Assembly (NCBI GenBank): GCA_012841305.1
Contig: DUVA01000081.1
Location: forward strand, 1-36,821
Source of the DNA: Bacillota bacterium
Lineage (GTDB): Bacteria; Bacillota; SHA-98; UBA4971
Direction: 5' to 3'
DNA length: 36,821 nt
In this document: positions 1-8,815 of the stretch, piece by piece
How the letters are laid out: the number at the start of each line of letters is the position of its first letter
Numbering within the stretch: position 1 is the stretch's first letter
Made by a program: the position numbers and the translations under genes
Notes under the pieces: model-generated
The model's input: the letters and a program-made list of their open reading frames with translations, nothing else
Database searches by the model: none
What the model was told of the DNA's origin: nothing

Positions 1-550
1 CACCTCCGATAACGCTCCCCAAGAAAGCCGAACCCATCTGCAGGGCGGAGTTCACTGAAAAGAGAAAAACCCGATTGTCTTCAGTGCTGTACCTCATCAA
101 GAGAGGGACTCCTACAGCCCATATGAAAGTCGCGCCGATCCCGTCAAGAAATCGGAAAACCACGAGTAGCATCTTAGAATCAGCCAATGAGATGCCCAGC
201 AGGCCGACAATACTCAGGAGTGTGCCAACAACGGCAGGTTTCTTATATCCCACCCGATTTACGGCAAGAGAAGCAGGCAGCGCAAAGAACAGCATCGCCA
301 AAGACGGTATTCCGTTTAGGTATCCGATGAAGTCCTGGCGATACCCTAATTCATAGACAAACAGATTGAACGCCACCTGGAAAATGGAACGTGCAATGGC
401 TGTGATGAAAGCACACCATAGATAGTACTTGGCGTTAGGGTGAAATTCCTTGACTCCTCTGAGATATCTACGCACTACAGATGGGCTACGTGGAGTTACT
501 TCATAAGCTACAAACGCTTCTTCCATGTCAAATTGGTATTCTACGTCCAA
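1..550 (-). CDS. MFS transporter, N-terminal part (cut by the left edge)
   Basis: This gene is absent from the ORF track because its 3' end lies outside the window. Translating the minus strand gives an open frame containing MEEAFVAYEV, then YYLWCAFITAIARSIFQVAF, and several hydrophobic helices with the loop NRVGYKKP. That hydrophobic pattern and short basic loop fit the N-terminal half of a major facilitator superfamily transporter. An ATG lies at 526 without a good ribosome site. A TTG at 550 has GAAGGA about 9 bases upstream, so I prefer it. It follows the mdcB-like gene by about 50 bases and is probably the last known gene of the malonate operon. No MadL/MadM or MdcF malonate carrier is visible, so malonate or a precursor is a reasonable guess for the substrate. 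The substrate itself cannot be read from the sequence. Confidence 0.75.
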   Translation of the reverse strand, partial: MDVEYQFDMEEAFVAYEVTPRSPSVVRRYLRGVKEFHPNAKYYLWCAFITAIARSIFQVAFNLFVYELGYRQDFIGYLNGIPSLAMLFFALPASLAVNRVGYKKPAVVGTLLSIVGLLGISLADSKMLLVVFRFLDGIGATFIWAVGVPLLMRYSTEDNRVFLFSVNSALQMGSAFLGSVIGG

Positions 551-600
551 GCTGTGTTTTCCTTCAGATAGCTCTTGGCTGGAGACCCAACTGGTACCCC

Positions 601-1491
601 TTAACCGGACGATGTCCCGGCTTCTCGTGTTAGGAAAGGAAGTTCTAGATAAGGAAGGAAATGCAAAGCAAGCGTGACCCCAAGGAGATCTCCGGAACCG
701 CCGGGACTGATTCCAAGAGACACAAACTCCTTATCCATAAGAAGAATGCTCTTTCTCCCATCTCCCGTGAACATCCCGCCTTTTGCCAGAGCCATTCTTG
801 CTCGTGGCTTTACCTCTTGCTCCAGGGTCTCTAAGGAGGATCTATGAACCACGCATGTATCATCCAGATACGCCATTATCGAGATTAGAGAGTGCACCAT
901 AGCGTCATTTAATGAAAGACCGCACTTGAGGGCTTTCTCCAATGCAGGTAACCCATGGCCGACCACTGTAGGGAACCCCAGTTCAGCCTCGCCTCTCGCC
1001 CCTGTCAACCCGTGCGTCATGTAGATACGCTCTCCGTGAGAAAGATGGCCCGGACCTGCTTTCGACCGGCTCAAGCCGAGAAGGTCCCTCTCCACTATGC
1101 CACGGGTTATGGCTTTGACACCCTCGGTTACTTTGAACCTGTCAAGCCTTTGGCGCCTGGTAAGGACATACCCGGCAGATGCAGCTATCAATCCTAAACT
1201 GAATATGGCCCCCTTATGGGTGTTTATGCCGCCGGTCGCCTGATACATTCGGGCTTCAGCTTCAAGTCCGATGGATCGCACCTTCTCCAATAATTCGCAC
1301 ACCGGACCGACATGACGCATTCCTGCTTCTGCCATGGCTACAAAACTCGGTGCGATTGCACCTGCGCTTCTCACCAGCTTCGCATGATCCATGTCATCAT
1401 GCGCGCCGGGGCTGTCCACATCAACAAGGCCTGGCGCAGGCGCGCAAGATGCCTCCAGAATCAGGGCAAGGAGTAACACATCACCTATCAT
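601..1491 (-). CDS. mdcB: triphosphoribosyl-dephospho-CoA synthase (MdcB/CitG family)
   Basis: The family makes 2'-(5''-triphosphoribosyl)-3'-dephospho-CoA from ATP and dephospho-CoA. This is the precursor of the prosthetic group carried by the malonate decarboxylase acyl carrier protein. Family landmarks are visible: PAPGLVDVDSPGAHDDMD near the N-terminus and ATGGINTHKGAIFSLG in the middle. The ORF-track start at 1602 would overlap mdcG by 89 bases. An ATG at 1491 preceded by GAGG at 5 bases gives a 296-residue protein that begins just before the conserved helix MIGDVLLLALILEA. GTG codons at 1509 and 1530 are alternatives. It sits directly behind mdcG, the next enzyme of the same cofactor pathway. 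Family assignment is firm; exact start is moderate. Confidence 0.88.
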   Translation of the reverse strand: MIGDVLLLALILEASCAPAPGLVDVDSPGAHDDMDHAKLVRSAGAIAPSFVAMAEAGMRHVGPVCELLEKVRSIGLEAEARMYQATGGINTHKGAIFSLGLIAASAGYVLTRRQRLDRFKVTEGVKAITRGIVERDLLGLSRSKAGPGHLSHGERIYMTHGLTGARGEAELGFPTVVGHGLPALEKALKCGLSLNDAMVHSLISIMAYLDDTCVVHRSSLETLEQEVKPRARMALAKGGMFTGDGRKSILLMDKEFVSLGISPGGSGDLLGVTLALHFLPYLELPFLTREAGTSSG

Positions 1492-1513
1492 TTGAGCCTC
1501 AGGCGGCACCGAA

Positions 1514-2299
1514 TCACAAGAGGTCCTCACGCCTAGCCAGTTTGACTTCACGAATTCCCTTGACAAGGATAGTGTCTCTGCCTGACAAGAGCTCACGGCC
1601 ATTTGCTCCCCACCCTTCCCCCAGCTGTACTTCTACGTCTATTCTTACGGGAAAACTCTTCTCAAGCGTATCAGCCAGCTCGACGATGCGTGCCACCTCG
1701 TCCATGGAGACCCCTGTTACAACAACATCAAGGTCAGATCTGCCGTCAGTATACGGCAGCCCTGTATATATTTCTAAAGCGCCGGATCCCCATACTCCCA
1801 ACCTGATTCCGTCCGGGACTTTCTTTCTCATGACAGATAGCGCAGCCAATGCAGGAGTTCTTGGTACAAATGGCAGCTTTGCAACCTGCTGCGGAGTTAT
1901 TCGTCTTGTAATATGTTTACGATGGAGCACACACGGAACCCTGATTCTTCTTGACTCAGGCATAAATGGAATGACAAATCCTACTGCAATGAAGTCATCT
2001 TTCTTGCCGTCACCGTAAAGCTCACGTGCGGAGTCCATATCGCCATCGGTAAACCTTCGGACAATACCCGGAAGGTACACACCCTTAAGTCCATGTTCAA
2101 GCACCTGCTTGCAGTGGCTTCGCACGGAAGGTGACGGCCAGGAGTCTACCTTCAGCAGACCCTTTACATCCCAAGCCTGCCCCGACAACTGCTTGCGCCC
2201 TTCCGACGAGATTTCCACCAAGTCGTGCCTGGTAAACTCTTTCGGTGTCTGCATTACTTGCAGAGGACTCACCTCCTCTTGGTGTAAGCCGGGTCCCAT
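1514..2299 (-). CDS. mdcG: malonate decarboxylase holo-ACP synthase (MdcG/MadK type nucleotidyltransferase)
   Basis: MdcG transfers the phosphoribosyl-dephospho-CoA moiety onto a serine of the malonate decarboxylase acyl carrier protein. The 261-residue product carries the nucleotidyltransferase signature GVWGSGALEIYTGLP followed by DGRSDLDVVV, with Gly171-Ser172 and Asp189/Asp191 as the expected NTP and metal site. The ATG at 2299 has GGAG five bases upstream and overlaps the preceding ligase gene by 31 bases. Other in-frame starts are an ATG at 2254, and a CTG at 2263 sitting 5 bases behind a strong GGAGGTGA, so the true N-terminus is uncertain. Its neighbours are the ligase upstream and mdcB downstream, which places all ACP-maturation genes together. 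Confidence 0.88.
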   Translation of the reverse strand: MGPGLHQEEVSPLQVMQTPKEFTRHDLVEISSEGRKQLSGQAWDVKGLLKVDSWPSPSVRSHCKQVLEHGLKGVYLPGIVRRFTDGDMDSARELYGDGKKDDFIAVGFVIPFMPESRRIRVPCVLHRKHITRRITPQQVAKLPFVPRTPALAALSVMRKKVPDGIRLGVWGSGALEIYTGLPYTDGRSDLDVVVTGVSMDEVARIVELADTLEKSFPVRIDVEVQLGEGWGANGRELLSGRDTILVKGIREVKLARREDLL

Positions 2300-3405
2300 A
2301 CCTTCTCCATCTCATATTTCACCTGGGCTTCGCCAAGGACATCAAAAAGCCTTGTCTTCTCCGGGCCTTCGATGAGAGCTACCATATTGGATTCGTCCTT
2401 GCAGGAACTGCTTTCGGACACAGACAACGACAACTTCAGCAGTGTTCTGCCAGCCCTAACCTTCACGTTCGGGGAACACTTCACAATTCTCGCCTTTGTT
2501 CTCAAAATGGTCCGGGCAACTCTTTGGACGACTTCGGCATTGGGGAGAGGGGATTCCAGGACACTTACTTCAAAGTCAGGATATGTCCGCATGCGTCTGT
2601 AAGTGATGATCTTGCCTTCGCTGTTTAGGACATGGCCTTTCGAGCTTACAGGGAAGCTGTCTGACATGGGAAGCCCCCCTACGACAAGCTCGTAATACTC
2701 TGTGCCGACCGGGGATTTTGCAAGTGAGATATCGTCCCTCAAAGGAACACCATCCATAGTCAGCCACCCGAACTCCTGGCACCCATAGAGGTCATGGACC
2801 TTTGCGCCGAGGAGTTCGTCTGCAATTGGTATAAGGCCCAGATCCATGGGAGTCCCTGCAACAAATATGGAGCTCACAGGGGGTAGGCAGTCCGCGATAC
2901 CCAGCTTTCTCGCGTCCTGCAAAGCGTAATTGATGAAAGCCGATTCTCCGACAATGAAGTCAGGCCTCTCTTCAATGATTGCCAGAAGAAAGGCATCCCT
3001 CGTTGAACGGCGAAGATAGCTCGCGCTGATCTCCAATTCCCGAAGCGCAGCCCACGGAAACACCAGGACCAAAGGGGGATATGTAAATAGCCCCTTAGCG
3101 CCGGACGTAATCCCAGCCAGCTCAAATGCGAGCAAGGATGCGCTGCTTCTATCCGGGATCTCGCTGAACGTGACCCCGACTACATTCTGAAAGGCAGTCG
3201 AACCTGTCGTAAATGATATGTAAGCATAATTCAACGGTGTATGGACTTCTTCGATAACGTGGGCAGCGGTTGGCCCGTTCGCCCCTTTGTCCGCCAGGGT
3301 TCTCCTGGGCATTTCTTCAACGGTAGGAGCCTGGCCCGGTGTCGCTACGCCGGCTCTCAATATCTCCAGGATCTGCTCTCGCTCAAACTCAGGGTGTAGG
3401 CCCAT
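2269..3405 (-). CDS. madH: AMP-forming ligase, probable ACP-SH:acetate ligase (MadH-like)
   Basis: The product looks like a short member of the adenylate-forming (PaaK-like) superfamily. It has a phosphate-binding loop FTTGSTA near residues 65-71 and an aromatic-rich YGCQEFG motif resembling the YGxxE motif of these enzymes. In the Malonomonas rubra type of malonate decarboxylase, MadH charges the thiol of the acyl carrier protein with acetate using ATP (acetate:ACP ligase, AMP-forming). The gene sits between the second carboxyltransferase subunit and the holo-ACP synthase, the slot I recall for madH in M. rubra. The ATG at 3405 has a doubled GGAGGGGAGG just upstream, so I chose it over the ORF-track start 30 codons earlier. 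The product is 378 residues, short for the PaaK family, and function is inferred from fold and position. Confidence 0.62.
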   Translation of the reverse strand: MGLHPEFEREQILEILRAGVATPGQAPTVEEMPRRTLADKGANGPTAAHVIEEVHTPLNYAYISFTTGSTAFQNVVGVTFSEIPDRSSASLLAFELAGITSGAKGLFTYPPLVLVFPWAALRELEISASYLRRSTRDAFLLAIIEERPDFIVGESAFINYALQDARKLGIADCLPPVSSIFVAGTPMDLGLIPIADELLGAKVHDLYGCQEFGWLTMDGVPLRDDISLAKSPVGTEYYELVVGGLPMSDSFPVSSKGHVLNSEGKIITYRRMRTYPDFEVSVLESPLPNAEVVQRVARTILRTKARIVKCSPNVKVRAGRTLLKLSLSVSESSSCKDESNMVALIEGPEKTRLFDVLGEAQVKYEMEKVWDPAYTKRR

Positions 3406-4288
3406 TATCCTCCCCTCCAAGCCAGCACGGAAGTGCCAAATCGAACTCGTTTTCCATGAGCTCGATAACCTTCTCCGAGGTCTTCCTGCCACCACGCCGG
3501 ATACCAGACATGAGCCTCGACCAAGGGCCTACTTTGTCATGTTCGCCGCCTGCCTTGAGCCTTCGAATCTCCGCTATCTGCGCCTCTACGCATGGCCGCA
3601 TATCTTCAACTGCCTCCACAATGCCGTCAACCCCACCGAGGTTATAAAAGTGCGAGACTCCTGCCGCAAATACCGGATTGCTCTCTGCAAGCTCCTCCAG
3701 AAGCACAATATTGATCTTCGTTACCCTGGCAATGCCTATTAGTGGCATCACGTGGATCATAGTCCCAAACGTATCAGAAAGCGCGAGGATCCTGTCTGCC
3801 TGGAGACCGTGACAGAGGAACCCTCCGCTTATCGCTCTGCCGATAACCATTGCGACAATGGGATGCCCCGATCTCCTGGCTTCCGCTGACGCCAACTGGT
3901 ATGCACCTGTTGACTTATAGATGCCTATGATCTCTTCGACCTTGCCAGGACTCATCCCGGGAGTGTCAACTACCAAGATAATCGGCCTTTTCTCTGCCAA
4001 GGGCTTATCTTCGTCTGCCTTGATGGTCAAGTAGACAGCATGCGCCATCTTAAGGCCTTCTTCCAGTCCCATGAGGCCGGCGTAGACCATTCTGAAACGA
4101 GGGTTTGCGAACCCTGCGTCATTTGCAATGACAGTTACGGTCTCCCCTGATATCCTGGCAGTTCCCACTAGCGCTGACTCTGCCCACTCTGGATCAAGTC
4201 TTTCTCCTCCACACAGATTCTCTTGGAAAGACCCTTCGTCAACTATGAGATCTATCGCATCACGACCCCTGCCGTAAAAGTTAATCAC
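3389..4288 (-). CDS. mdcE: malonate decarboxylase carboxyltransferase subunit (MdcE/MadD type)
   Basis: This is one of two crotonase-fold subunits that handle the carboxyl group of malonyl-S-ACP. In biotin-dependent systems the pair passes it to the biotin carrier. The chain shows a carboxyltransferase pattern with VVDTPGMSPGKVEEIIGIY, the glycine-rich IGRAISGGFLCHGLQADRIL, and the MIHVMPLIGIARVTKI segment. The ORF-track start at 4438 overlaps the beta gene by more than 150 bases. A GTG at 4288 has GGAGG ten bases upstream and overlaps the beta stop codon by 8 bases, which suggests translational coupling, and gives a 299-residue protein. Its 3' end overlaps the start of the ligase gene by 17 bases. 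Both overlaps argue for one tightly coupled operon. Confidence 0.86.
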   Translation of the reverse strand: MINFYGRGRDAIDLIVDEGSFQENLCGGERLDPEWAESALVGTARISGETVTVIANDAGFANPRFRMVYAGLMGLEEGLKMAHAVYLTIKADEDKPLAEKRPIILVVDTPGMSPGKVEEIIGIYKSTGAYQLASAEARRSGHPIVAMVIGRAISGGFLCHGLQADRILALSDTFGTMIHVMPLIGIARVTKINIVLLEELAESNPVFAAGVSHFYNLGGVDGIVEAVEDMRPCVEAQIAEIRRLKAGGEHDKVGPWSRLMSGIRRGGRKTSEKVIELMENEFDLALPCWLGGEDNGPTP

Positions 4289-5267
4289 AGTCTCCAATCC
4301 TCCCCCGAGGCCAACGCTGGGCATGTGCCGCAAATTCTGAAACATCAGAATCCCAAAGGTGTTCAATGTCTTCGTTGCCGAACTGCCTCCATAGATCCCA
4401 AGAGTCTTGGATTTTGTCGTTTGCAGCCAGCTCAACAAGGCGCATTTGCTCCAGCACCATGTCTCCCGTGCCTATGATCCTCTTGGAGCTTATCTTCTCA
4501 AGCGGCCAACTTGCAACTTCAGAAACTTTCTCTCTAAATGCCTTCATTGTGTCTTCCACAATGAAGTCCGCATCACGTGTGATGAACCTATGCCTGCCTC
4601 CTGTGGTCCGCCACACCAAAGCCCTGTTGGCAGCATCGAATTCCTCCGTCCCTACGACTTCCTCGATAACCCCCGGCCCTGTCAAACCCAGCCTTCCCAC
4701 ATCACTCATGATCAGCACGTCTACGGACGATGCCACAAAACCCATTCCTCCGAAACAACCTACGGTGCCCCCTATGACGCCGATAATCGGCACCTTGCCC
4801 CTTGCTGCTTGGAATGCATCCATCACTTCAGAATGAGCAAGCAGGCCTGCGTTGGCTTCCTGAAGCCTTACCCCGCCGGTGTCAAAGGAAATCACCAGCG
4901 CAACCTGGCCTGAGTCTTCAGAAGACCTATATTGTGATTTCAGAATCTCCTGCCCGCGCAAAGCAAGGCGGATGGCCATAACCATTTTTGTGCCGTGGAC
5001 TTCACCGACACCCCCTCCTACGAACCTGCTCTCCTGAGACACGACGACAACAGGGGCCTTGCCTGCCTTTCCCAAACCCACGACTATCCCGTCGTCAAAC
5101 TGCGGCGTCTGCCCCATTGGAGGTAGGTGAGGGCTGGTCAATTTACGCCTGGGACACAAGAGCTCGATGAAGCTGTCGGGATTACAGATGGCAAACGCCC
5201 TTTCTCTGGCATTGAGTCGCGAGAAAGGCTGGTCCTGCATTAGATTCCATCTATCGTCCATAACCAA
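4281..5267 (-). CDS. mdcD: malonate decarboxylase beta / carboxyltransferase subunit (MdcD/MadC type)
   Basis: This is the partner of the downstream mdcE product. Recognisable stretches are GGVGEVHGTKMVMAIRLAL, the oxyanion-type FDTGGVRLQEANAGLLAH, and VIGGTVGCFGGMGFVASSVD, all characteristic of the malonate decarboxylase beta subunit. The 328-residue length is close to the family norm of roughly 300. The ORF-track start is a TTG at 5267, six bases behind GGAGG; an ATG two codons later (5261) is the alternative. The gene follows the ACP gene by about 20 bases. In the biotin-dependent system this pair would move CO2 from malonyl-ACP to the biotin carrier, instead of releasing it directly as in the soluble Klebsiella-type enzyme. 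Confidence 0.9.
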   Translation of the reverse strand: MVMDDRWNLMQDQPFSRLNARERAFAICNPDSFIELLCPRRKLTSPHLPPMGQTPQFDDGIVVGLGKAGKAPVVVVSQESRFVGGGVGEVHGTKMVMAIRLALRGQEILKSQYRSSEDSGQVALVISFDTGGVRLQEANAGLLAHSEVMDAFQAARGKVPIIGVIGGTVGCFGGMGFVASSVDVLIMSDVGRLGLTGPGVIEEVVGTEEFDAANRALVWRTTGGRHRFITRDADFIVEDTMKAFREKVSEVASWPLEKISSKRIIGTGDMVLEQMRLVELAANDKIQDSWDLWRQFGNEDIEHLWDSDVSEFAAHAQRWPRGRIGDCD

Positions 5268-5288
5268 TAGCCACCTCCGTGTCTTACC

Positions 5289-5612
5289 CTATTTTACGGA
5301 CATTTCTCTTGCGAGTTGCGATAGTCTGAGCTTAACTACTGCCGGGGTGGCGCCGTCATCGTTTATCCAGATCTCGCATCCGCACACTTTGCGGGTAGCC
5401 ATGAACTCGTCGATAACCATCTGCCAGACGCTCCCAAACCCCACAGCGCTGGTAGTTATACGAATTCTACTTACATTGGCCTGAGCCGGTAAGCGCTCTA
5501 CCAGAATCTCCAGATCCCCTGACATTACATGCCCGACATGGAGATAATCCCAACCGTCTCTTTTCTCCTCCGGTACTCCGGTATACTCAAATTCCAATCG
5601 CTCCAGAGCCAC
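5289..5612 (-). CDS. mdcC: malonate decarboxylase acyl carrier protein (delta subunit, MdcC/MadE type)
   Basis: This small acyl carrier protein bears 2'-(5''-phosphoribosyl)-3'-dephospho-CoA instead of phosphopantetheine. The segment VMSGDLEILVE contains Ser31, the predicted attachment serine by analogy with the SGDLEV motif of known MdcC proteins. SAVGFGSVWQMVIDEF and EIWINDDGATPAVVKLRL match the conserved second half. Length is 107 residues against about 100 for the family. The start is GTG at 5612, six bases behind GGGAGGGG. It lies between mdcA and mdcD, the usual place. Its partners in this window are mdcB and mdcG (cofactor synthesis and attachment) and the MadH-like ligase (acetylation). 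Confidence 0.92.
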   Translation of the reverse strand: MALERLEFEYTGVPEEKRDGWDYLHVGHVMSGDLEILVERLPAQANVSRIRITTSAVGFGSVWQMVIDEFMATRKVCGCEIWINDDGATPAVVKLRLSQLAREMSVK

Positions 5613-5652
5613 AACAATCCCCCTCCCCCGTATGCGTGGACCTCACAGTGCA

Positions 5653-7335
5653 CTACCATTCCCTGAACCGGTCCGGGGGACGATAAAGCCCGCCTGACCA
5701 CTCCACCAATTCCCTTATGGAATGAGCTGCAAGATGCGAGGTGCTTGCATCTCCAATATCGATACCCAAATCCTCGGGAGTCTGAACTATTCCTTGCCGT
5801 CTGAGCTCCAGAGTCTCCTTAGGGTCGGCTTCCCTGCCCAGGTCAGTGTAACCTGCCACAGCCTTAATAGCGGCTTCTCGCTGTTTCAGCGAATCACATC
5901 TGAGAAGGTGCGCTATTCCTTCCTCAGTAACCAGGTGAGTAATGGCGTCACCGTACATCATGATAGGCGGAATTGCAAAGCCTGCTTCCTCCATCAGTGT
6001 CCATGCATCCAGACGATGGACGAAGCTTTGAACACGTCCTGCTCCAAAGGTTTCCACCATCTGAATAACCAGCTTTCTGCCACGCTCCACCGGTCCGATG
6101 AGGCCTCTTGTCATGGCGCTTTCCCTTCCCGCCCTAAGCCAACTCGGAGTGGAATGCCGCCTCCCGGGCGGATCACACCCCATGTTCGGTGCACCGCCGA
6201 ACCCTGCAATCCTGCCTGCAACCGCAGCAGAGCTATTACCATACCGATCAACCTGCAGAGTCGAGCCTACAAATGCATCGACAGCATAGTGGCCTGCAAC
6301 CTGGCACATAGCCCTATTTGACCTCATGTTTCCGTCGGGTCCGATGAAGAACACATCGGGACGACTGGCCATGTAATCCTCCATGCCCACCTCAGAGCCG
6401 AACGAATGAACCGACTCAACGAACCCGCATTCAATAGCCGGAATAAGACTGGGATGCGGATTTACCGTCCAATGAGAACAGATCTTGCCCTTAAGACCAA
6501 GGCTTTCCGCATACGTGGGAAGGAGCAATTCGATTGCACAAGTCCCGAAGCCGATTCCGTGATTCAGCGACCTCACTCCGTATTCCCCGTAGATACCTTT
6601 GATCACCATCATAGCCATAAGGACATGCACATCTGTGATAAGCGCAGGATCCCTTGTAAAGAGGGGCTCAGTATAGCATGGCCTGCCCACCGGGACAAGG
6701 AAATCCACCCACTCTCCGGGTATGTCGACTCGTGGCAGCTTATCCACGATCTTCTCAACCTGTGCCACGACAATCCCCTGTCTGAATTTGGTAGCTTCAA
6801 CTATCGTGGGGGTATCCTCTGTGTTCGGCCCGGTATATAGGTTACCGGCTCGGTCCGCCGAAATCGCAGCAACCAGCGCCACGTCCGGAGTGAGATCAAC
6901 GAAGTAACGGCCGAACAGCTCCAGATAGGTGTGGATCTCCCCTATCTTCATCTTGCCTTCGCTGACCATCTGAGCTACTCTGGCACTCTGAGGAGATGAG
7001 TATGAAAAATCAGCGAGCCGGGCAATTCCGCGCTCAAACACCTCACAGTGGGATGGAAGAGCAATAACTGACTGCACCATGTGAAGATTATTCACTCGCT
7101 TGGCGTCTACATTGCACAAACAGTCTGCCAGGAAATCAGCTTGTTTTTGGTTGTTTCCTTCAAGCGCCACCCTGTCACCTGACTGAATTACCGCCTCCAA
7201 TAAGGATACGCAATCAAGAGGATCCACTATCTTGCTGCCTGGCTCAGATACAAACTGTTGTGCCTCACATAGCCGCTTCAGAAACTCATTCTTCCTCAGC
7301 GTCCATTCAGTTCTTCTCGCAGCCATGCTTTCCAT
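5653..7335 (-). CDS. mdcA: malonate decarboxylase alpha subunit, acetyl-ACP:malonate ACP transferase (MdcA/MadA)
   Basis: MdcA exchanges acetate for malonate on the acyl carrier protein, giving malonyl-S-ACP and free acetate, so acetate is the released product of each cycle. The 560-residue chain has the family's stretches SLNHGIGFGTCAIELLLPTYAE, GSTLQVDRYGNSSAAVAGRIAGFGGAPN and the C-terminal GYTDLGREADPKETLELRRQ. It belongs to the CoA-transferase-like fold. The ATG at 7335 has AAGGGG nine bases upstream. It begins 14 bases after the biotin carrier gene. Length and sequence are typical and nothing appears broken. Confidence 0.94.
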   Translation of the reverse strand: MESMAARRTEWTLRKNEFLKRLCEAQQFVSEPGSKIVDPLDCVSLLEAVIQSGDRVALEGNNQKQADFLADCLCNVDAKRVNNLHMVQSVIALPSHCEVFERGIARLADFSYSSPQSARVAQMVSEGKMKIGEIHTYLELFGRYFVDLTPDVALVAAISADRAGNLYTGPNTEDTPTIVEATKFRQGIVVAQVEKIVDKLPRVDIPGEWVDFLVPVGRPCYTEPLFTRDPALITDVHVLMAMMVIKGIYGEYGVRSLNHGIGFGTCAIELLLPTYAESLGLKGKICSHWTVNPHPSLIPAIECGFVESVHSFGSEVGMEDYMASRPDVFFIGPDGNMRSNRAMCQVAGHYAVDAFVGSTLQVDRYGNSSAAVAGRIAGFGGAPNMGCDPPGRRHSTPSWLRAGRESAMTRGLIGPVERGRKLVIQMVETFGAGRVQSFVHRLDAWTLMEEAGFAIPPIMMYGDAITHLVTEEGIAHLLRCDSLKQREAAIKAVAGYTDLGREADPKETLELRRQGIVQTPEDLGIDIGDASTSHLAAHSIRELVEWSGGLYRPPDRFREW

Positions 7336-7349
7336 ATTCTCAAGCCCCT

Positions 7350-7613
7350 TTATACTTCTTCCAGGGTCATAAGGAGGTCCCCGGCTTTTACCATTTGCCC
7401 TGTGCTTGCATGGATCTCCACAACTCTTGCCTTCTTAGGCGAGAGAATTTGGTTCTGCATCTTCATAGCCTCAATGAACGCTACTTCCTGTCTTACGTCA
7501 ACAACATCGCCTACCCCGGGCAAGTCAGTCTTTCTCATAGGGTGCTTGCCGGGATTTATGGTAAGCTGTCCCGGAAGCTTCGCTCTGATTTCAAACGAGT
7601 TTCCGTTTTTCAT
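7350..7613 (-). CDS. madF: biotin carrier protein of the malonate decarboxylase (MadF-like)
   Basis: This 87-residue protein is essentially one biotinyl domain. The motif EAMKMQ is near residue 51, with Lys51 the predicted biotinylation site, and it is followed by a second half-barrel ending VKAGDLLMTLEEV. It would accept CO2 from the MdcD/MdcE pair and deliver it to the membrane pump MadB. Its presence separates this system from the soluble, biotin-free malonate decarboxylase of Klebsiella or Pseudomonas. The ATG at 7613 is nine bases behind GGAGGTG. Unlike the long biotin domain proteins of oxaloacetate decarboxylases, no Pro/Ala-rich linker is present, but a short N-terminal extension precedes the barrel. 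Confidence 0.9.
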   Translation of the reverse strand: MKNGNSFEIRAKLPGQLTINPGKHPMRKTDLPGVGDVVDVRQEVAFIEAMKMQNQILSPKKARVVEIHASTGQMVKAGDLLMTLEEV

Positions 7614-7678
7614 CCGGAATCACACCTCCCAAATATTCTTGACGGTAACAACGATATCAGGCAGCCTTCCTGACGTGT

Positions 7679-8815
7679 CTAGCCCAGTAGAGTCAGAAAG
7701 CACCCGGCTGCAACCGCAGTCCCGATTACGCCTGCGACGTTCGGGCCCATTGCATGCATAAGTAGGAAGTTCTCAGGGTTTGCCCTCTGTCCCTCCACCT
7801 GGCATACGCGGGCAGCCATAGGAACTGCTGACACTCCGGCTGCTCCGATAATTGGGTTTATCTTTCCTCCGCTCAACACGTAGAATAGTTTTCCAAGTAG
7901 GACTCCACCTGCTGTACTGACTGCGAATGCAACAGCGCCAAGCGCCAGGATCTTAAGGGTTGCCACAGTCAAGAAGGTATCAGCGCCCATTGTTCCGCCT
8001 ACAGCGATAGTCAGGAGTATGGTCACTATATTGACCATCTCACCCTGCGCGGTATTGAAAAGGCGATCCGTCACACCGGACTCCCTCAAGAGGTTTCCAA
8101 GCATTAGGCAACCTATAAGCGGGGTAGTATCCGGCAATAACAAACAACCGACAAGCGTTGTCACAATGGGAAAGAGGATTTTTGTGGTCTGTGAAACAGG
8201 CCTGGGATCCTCCATTACGGTCTCACGTTCTTTTTGTGTAGTAAGAAGGCGAATAACCGGCGGCTGAATCAAGGGCACAAGTGACATGTATGAGTAAGCC
8301 GCAACCGCCACAGCCCCTAGCAGATGAGGAGCGAGTTTCACAGCAAGGTAAATTGCGGTAGGGCCGTCTGCTCCGCCGATTATGGCGATAGAGGCAGCCT
8401 CTCTGATGCCAAAACCCAGCGCATCTGCGAGGAACATAGCGAAAAACACCCCGAACTGCGCTGCAGCCCCTAACAAGAAGGTTACAGGCCGAGCAAGCAA
8501 CGGACCAAAGTCAGTCAAAGCGCCTATTCCCATAAAAATCAAACATGGAAGTATTTCTGTTTCCAGTCCGTATGTGTAGAAGTAGTAGAGAAGTCCTCCT
8601 TCATCTGAAATGCCCGCTCCCGGAATATTGGCTAATAGGCACCCGAAGGCTATCGGCAGAAGCAGTAGGGGCTCAAAGCCCTTGCTAATGGCCAGGTAAA
8701 GGAGGACAATGGCAACTCCGATCATTATCAGGTTCCCCGCTGTCAAGCCCAGGAGTCCACCGGACGCTAACACTGATACCAAAGTTTTCAAAAACAAGGA
8801 TATCCCCCATCTCAT
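7679..8815 (-). CDS. madB: Na+-translocating carboxybiotin decarboxylase, beta subunit (MadB/OadB/GcdB family)
   Basis: This is the integral membrane pump that decarboxylates carboxybiotin and exports Na+. The 378-residue chain is almost entirely hydrophobic helices. It carries the hallmark IIGGADGPTAIYLA, with the essential Asp at about residue 150, and the family C-terminus NFLLMHAMGPNVAGVIGTAVAAG. The start ATG at 8815 overlaps the stop codon of the tiny upstream membrane ORF in an ATGA arrangement, so translation is probably coupled. The gene leads the malonate decarboxylase operon. Family assignment is very secure. Assignment to malonate rather than oxaloacetate, glutaconyl-CoA or methylmalonyl-CoA rests on the adjacent mdc genes. 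Confidence 0.95.
   Translation of the reverse strand: MRWGISLFLKTLVSVLASGGLLGLTAGNLIMIGVAIVLLYLAISKGFEPLLLLPIAFGCLLANIPGAGISDEGGLLYYFYTYGLETEILPCLIFMGIGALTDFGPLLARPVTFLLGAAAQFGVFFAMFLADALGFGIREAASIAIIGGADGPTAIYLAVKLAPHLLGAVAVAAYSYMSLVPLIQPPVIRLLTTQKERETVMEDPRPVSQTTKILFPIVTTLVGCLLLPDTTPLIGCLMLGNLLRESGVTDRLFNTAQGEMVNIVTILLTIAVGGTMGADTFLTVATLKILALGAVAFAVSTAGGVLLGKLFYVLSGGKINPIIGAAGVSAVPMAARVCQVEGQRANPENFLLMHAMGPNVAGVIGTAVAAGCFLTLLG

Noticed and set aside
1350-2018. 222-codon plus-strand ORF antisense to mdcB and mdcG
   Set aside because: The composition is Ser/Pro/His rich as expected for an antisense frame, and both opposite genes have clear family motifs.
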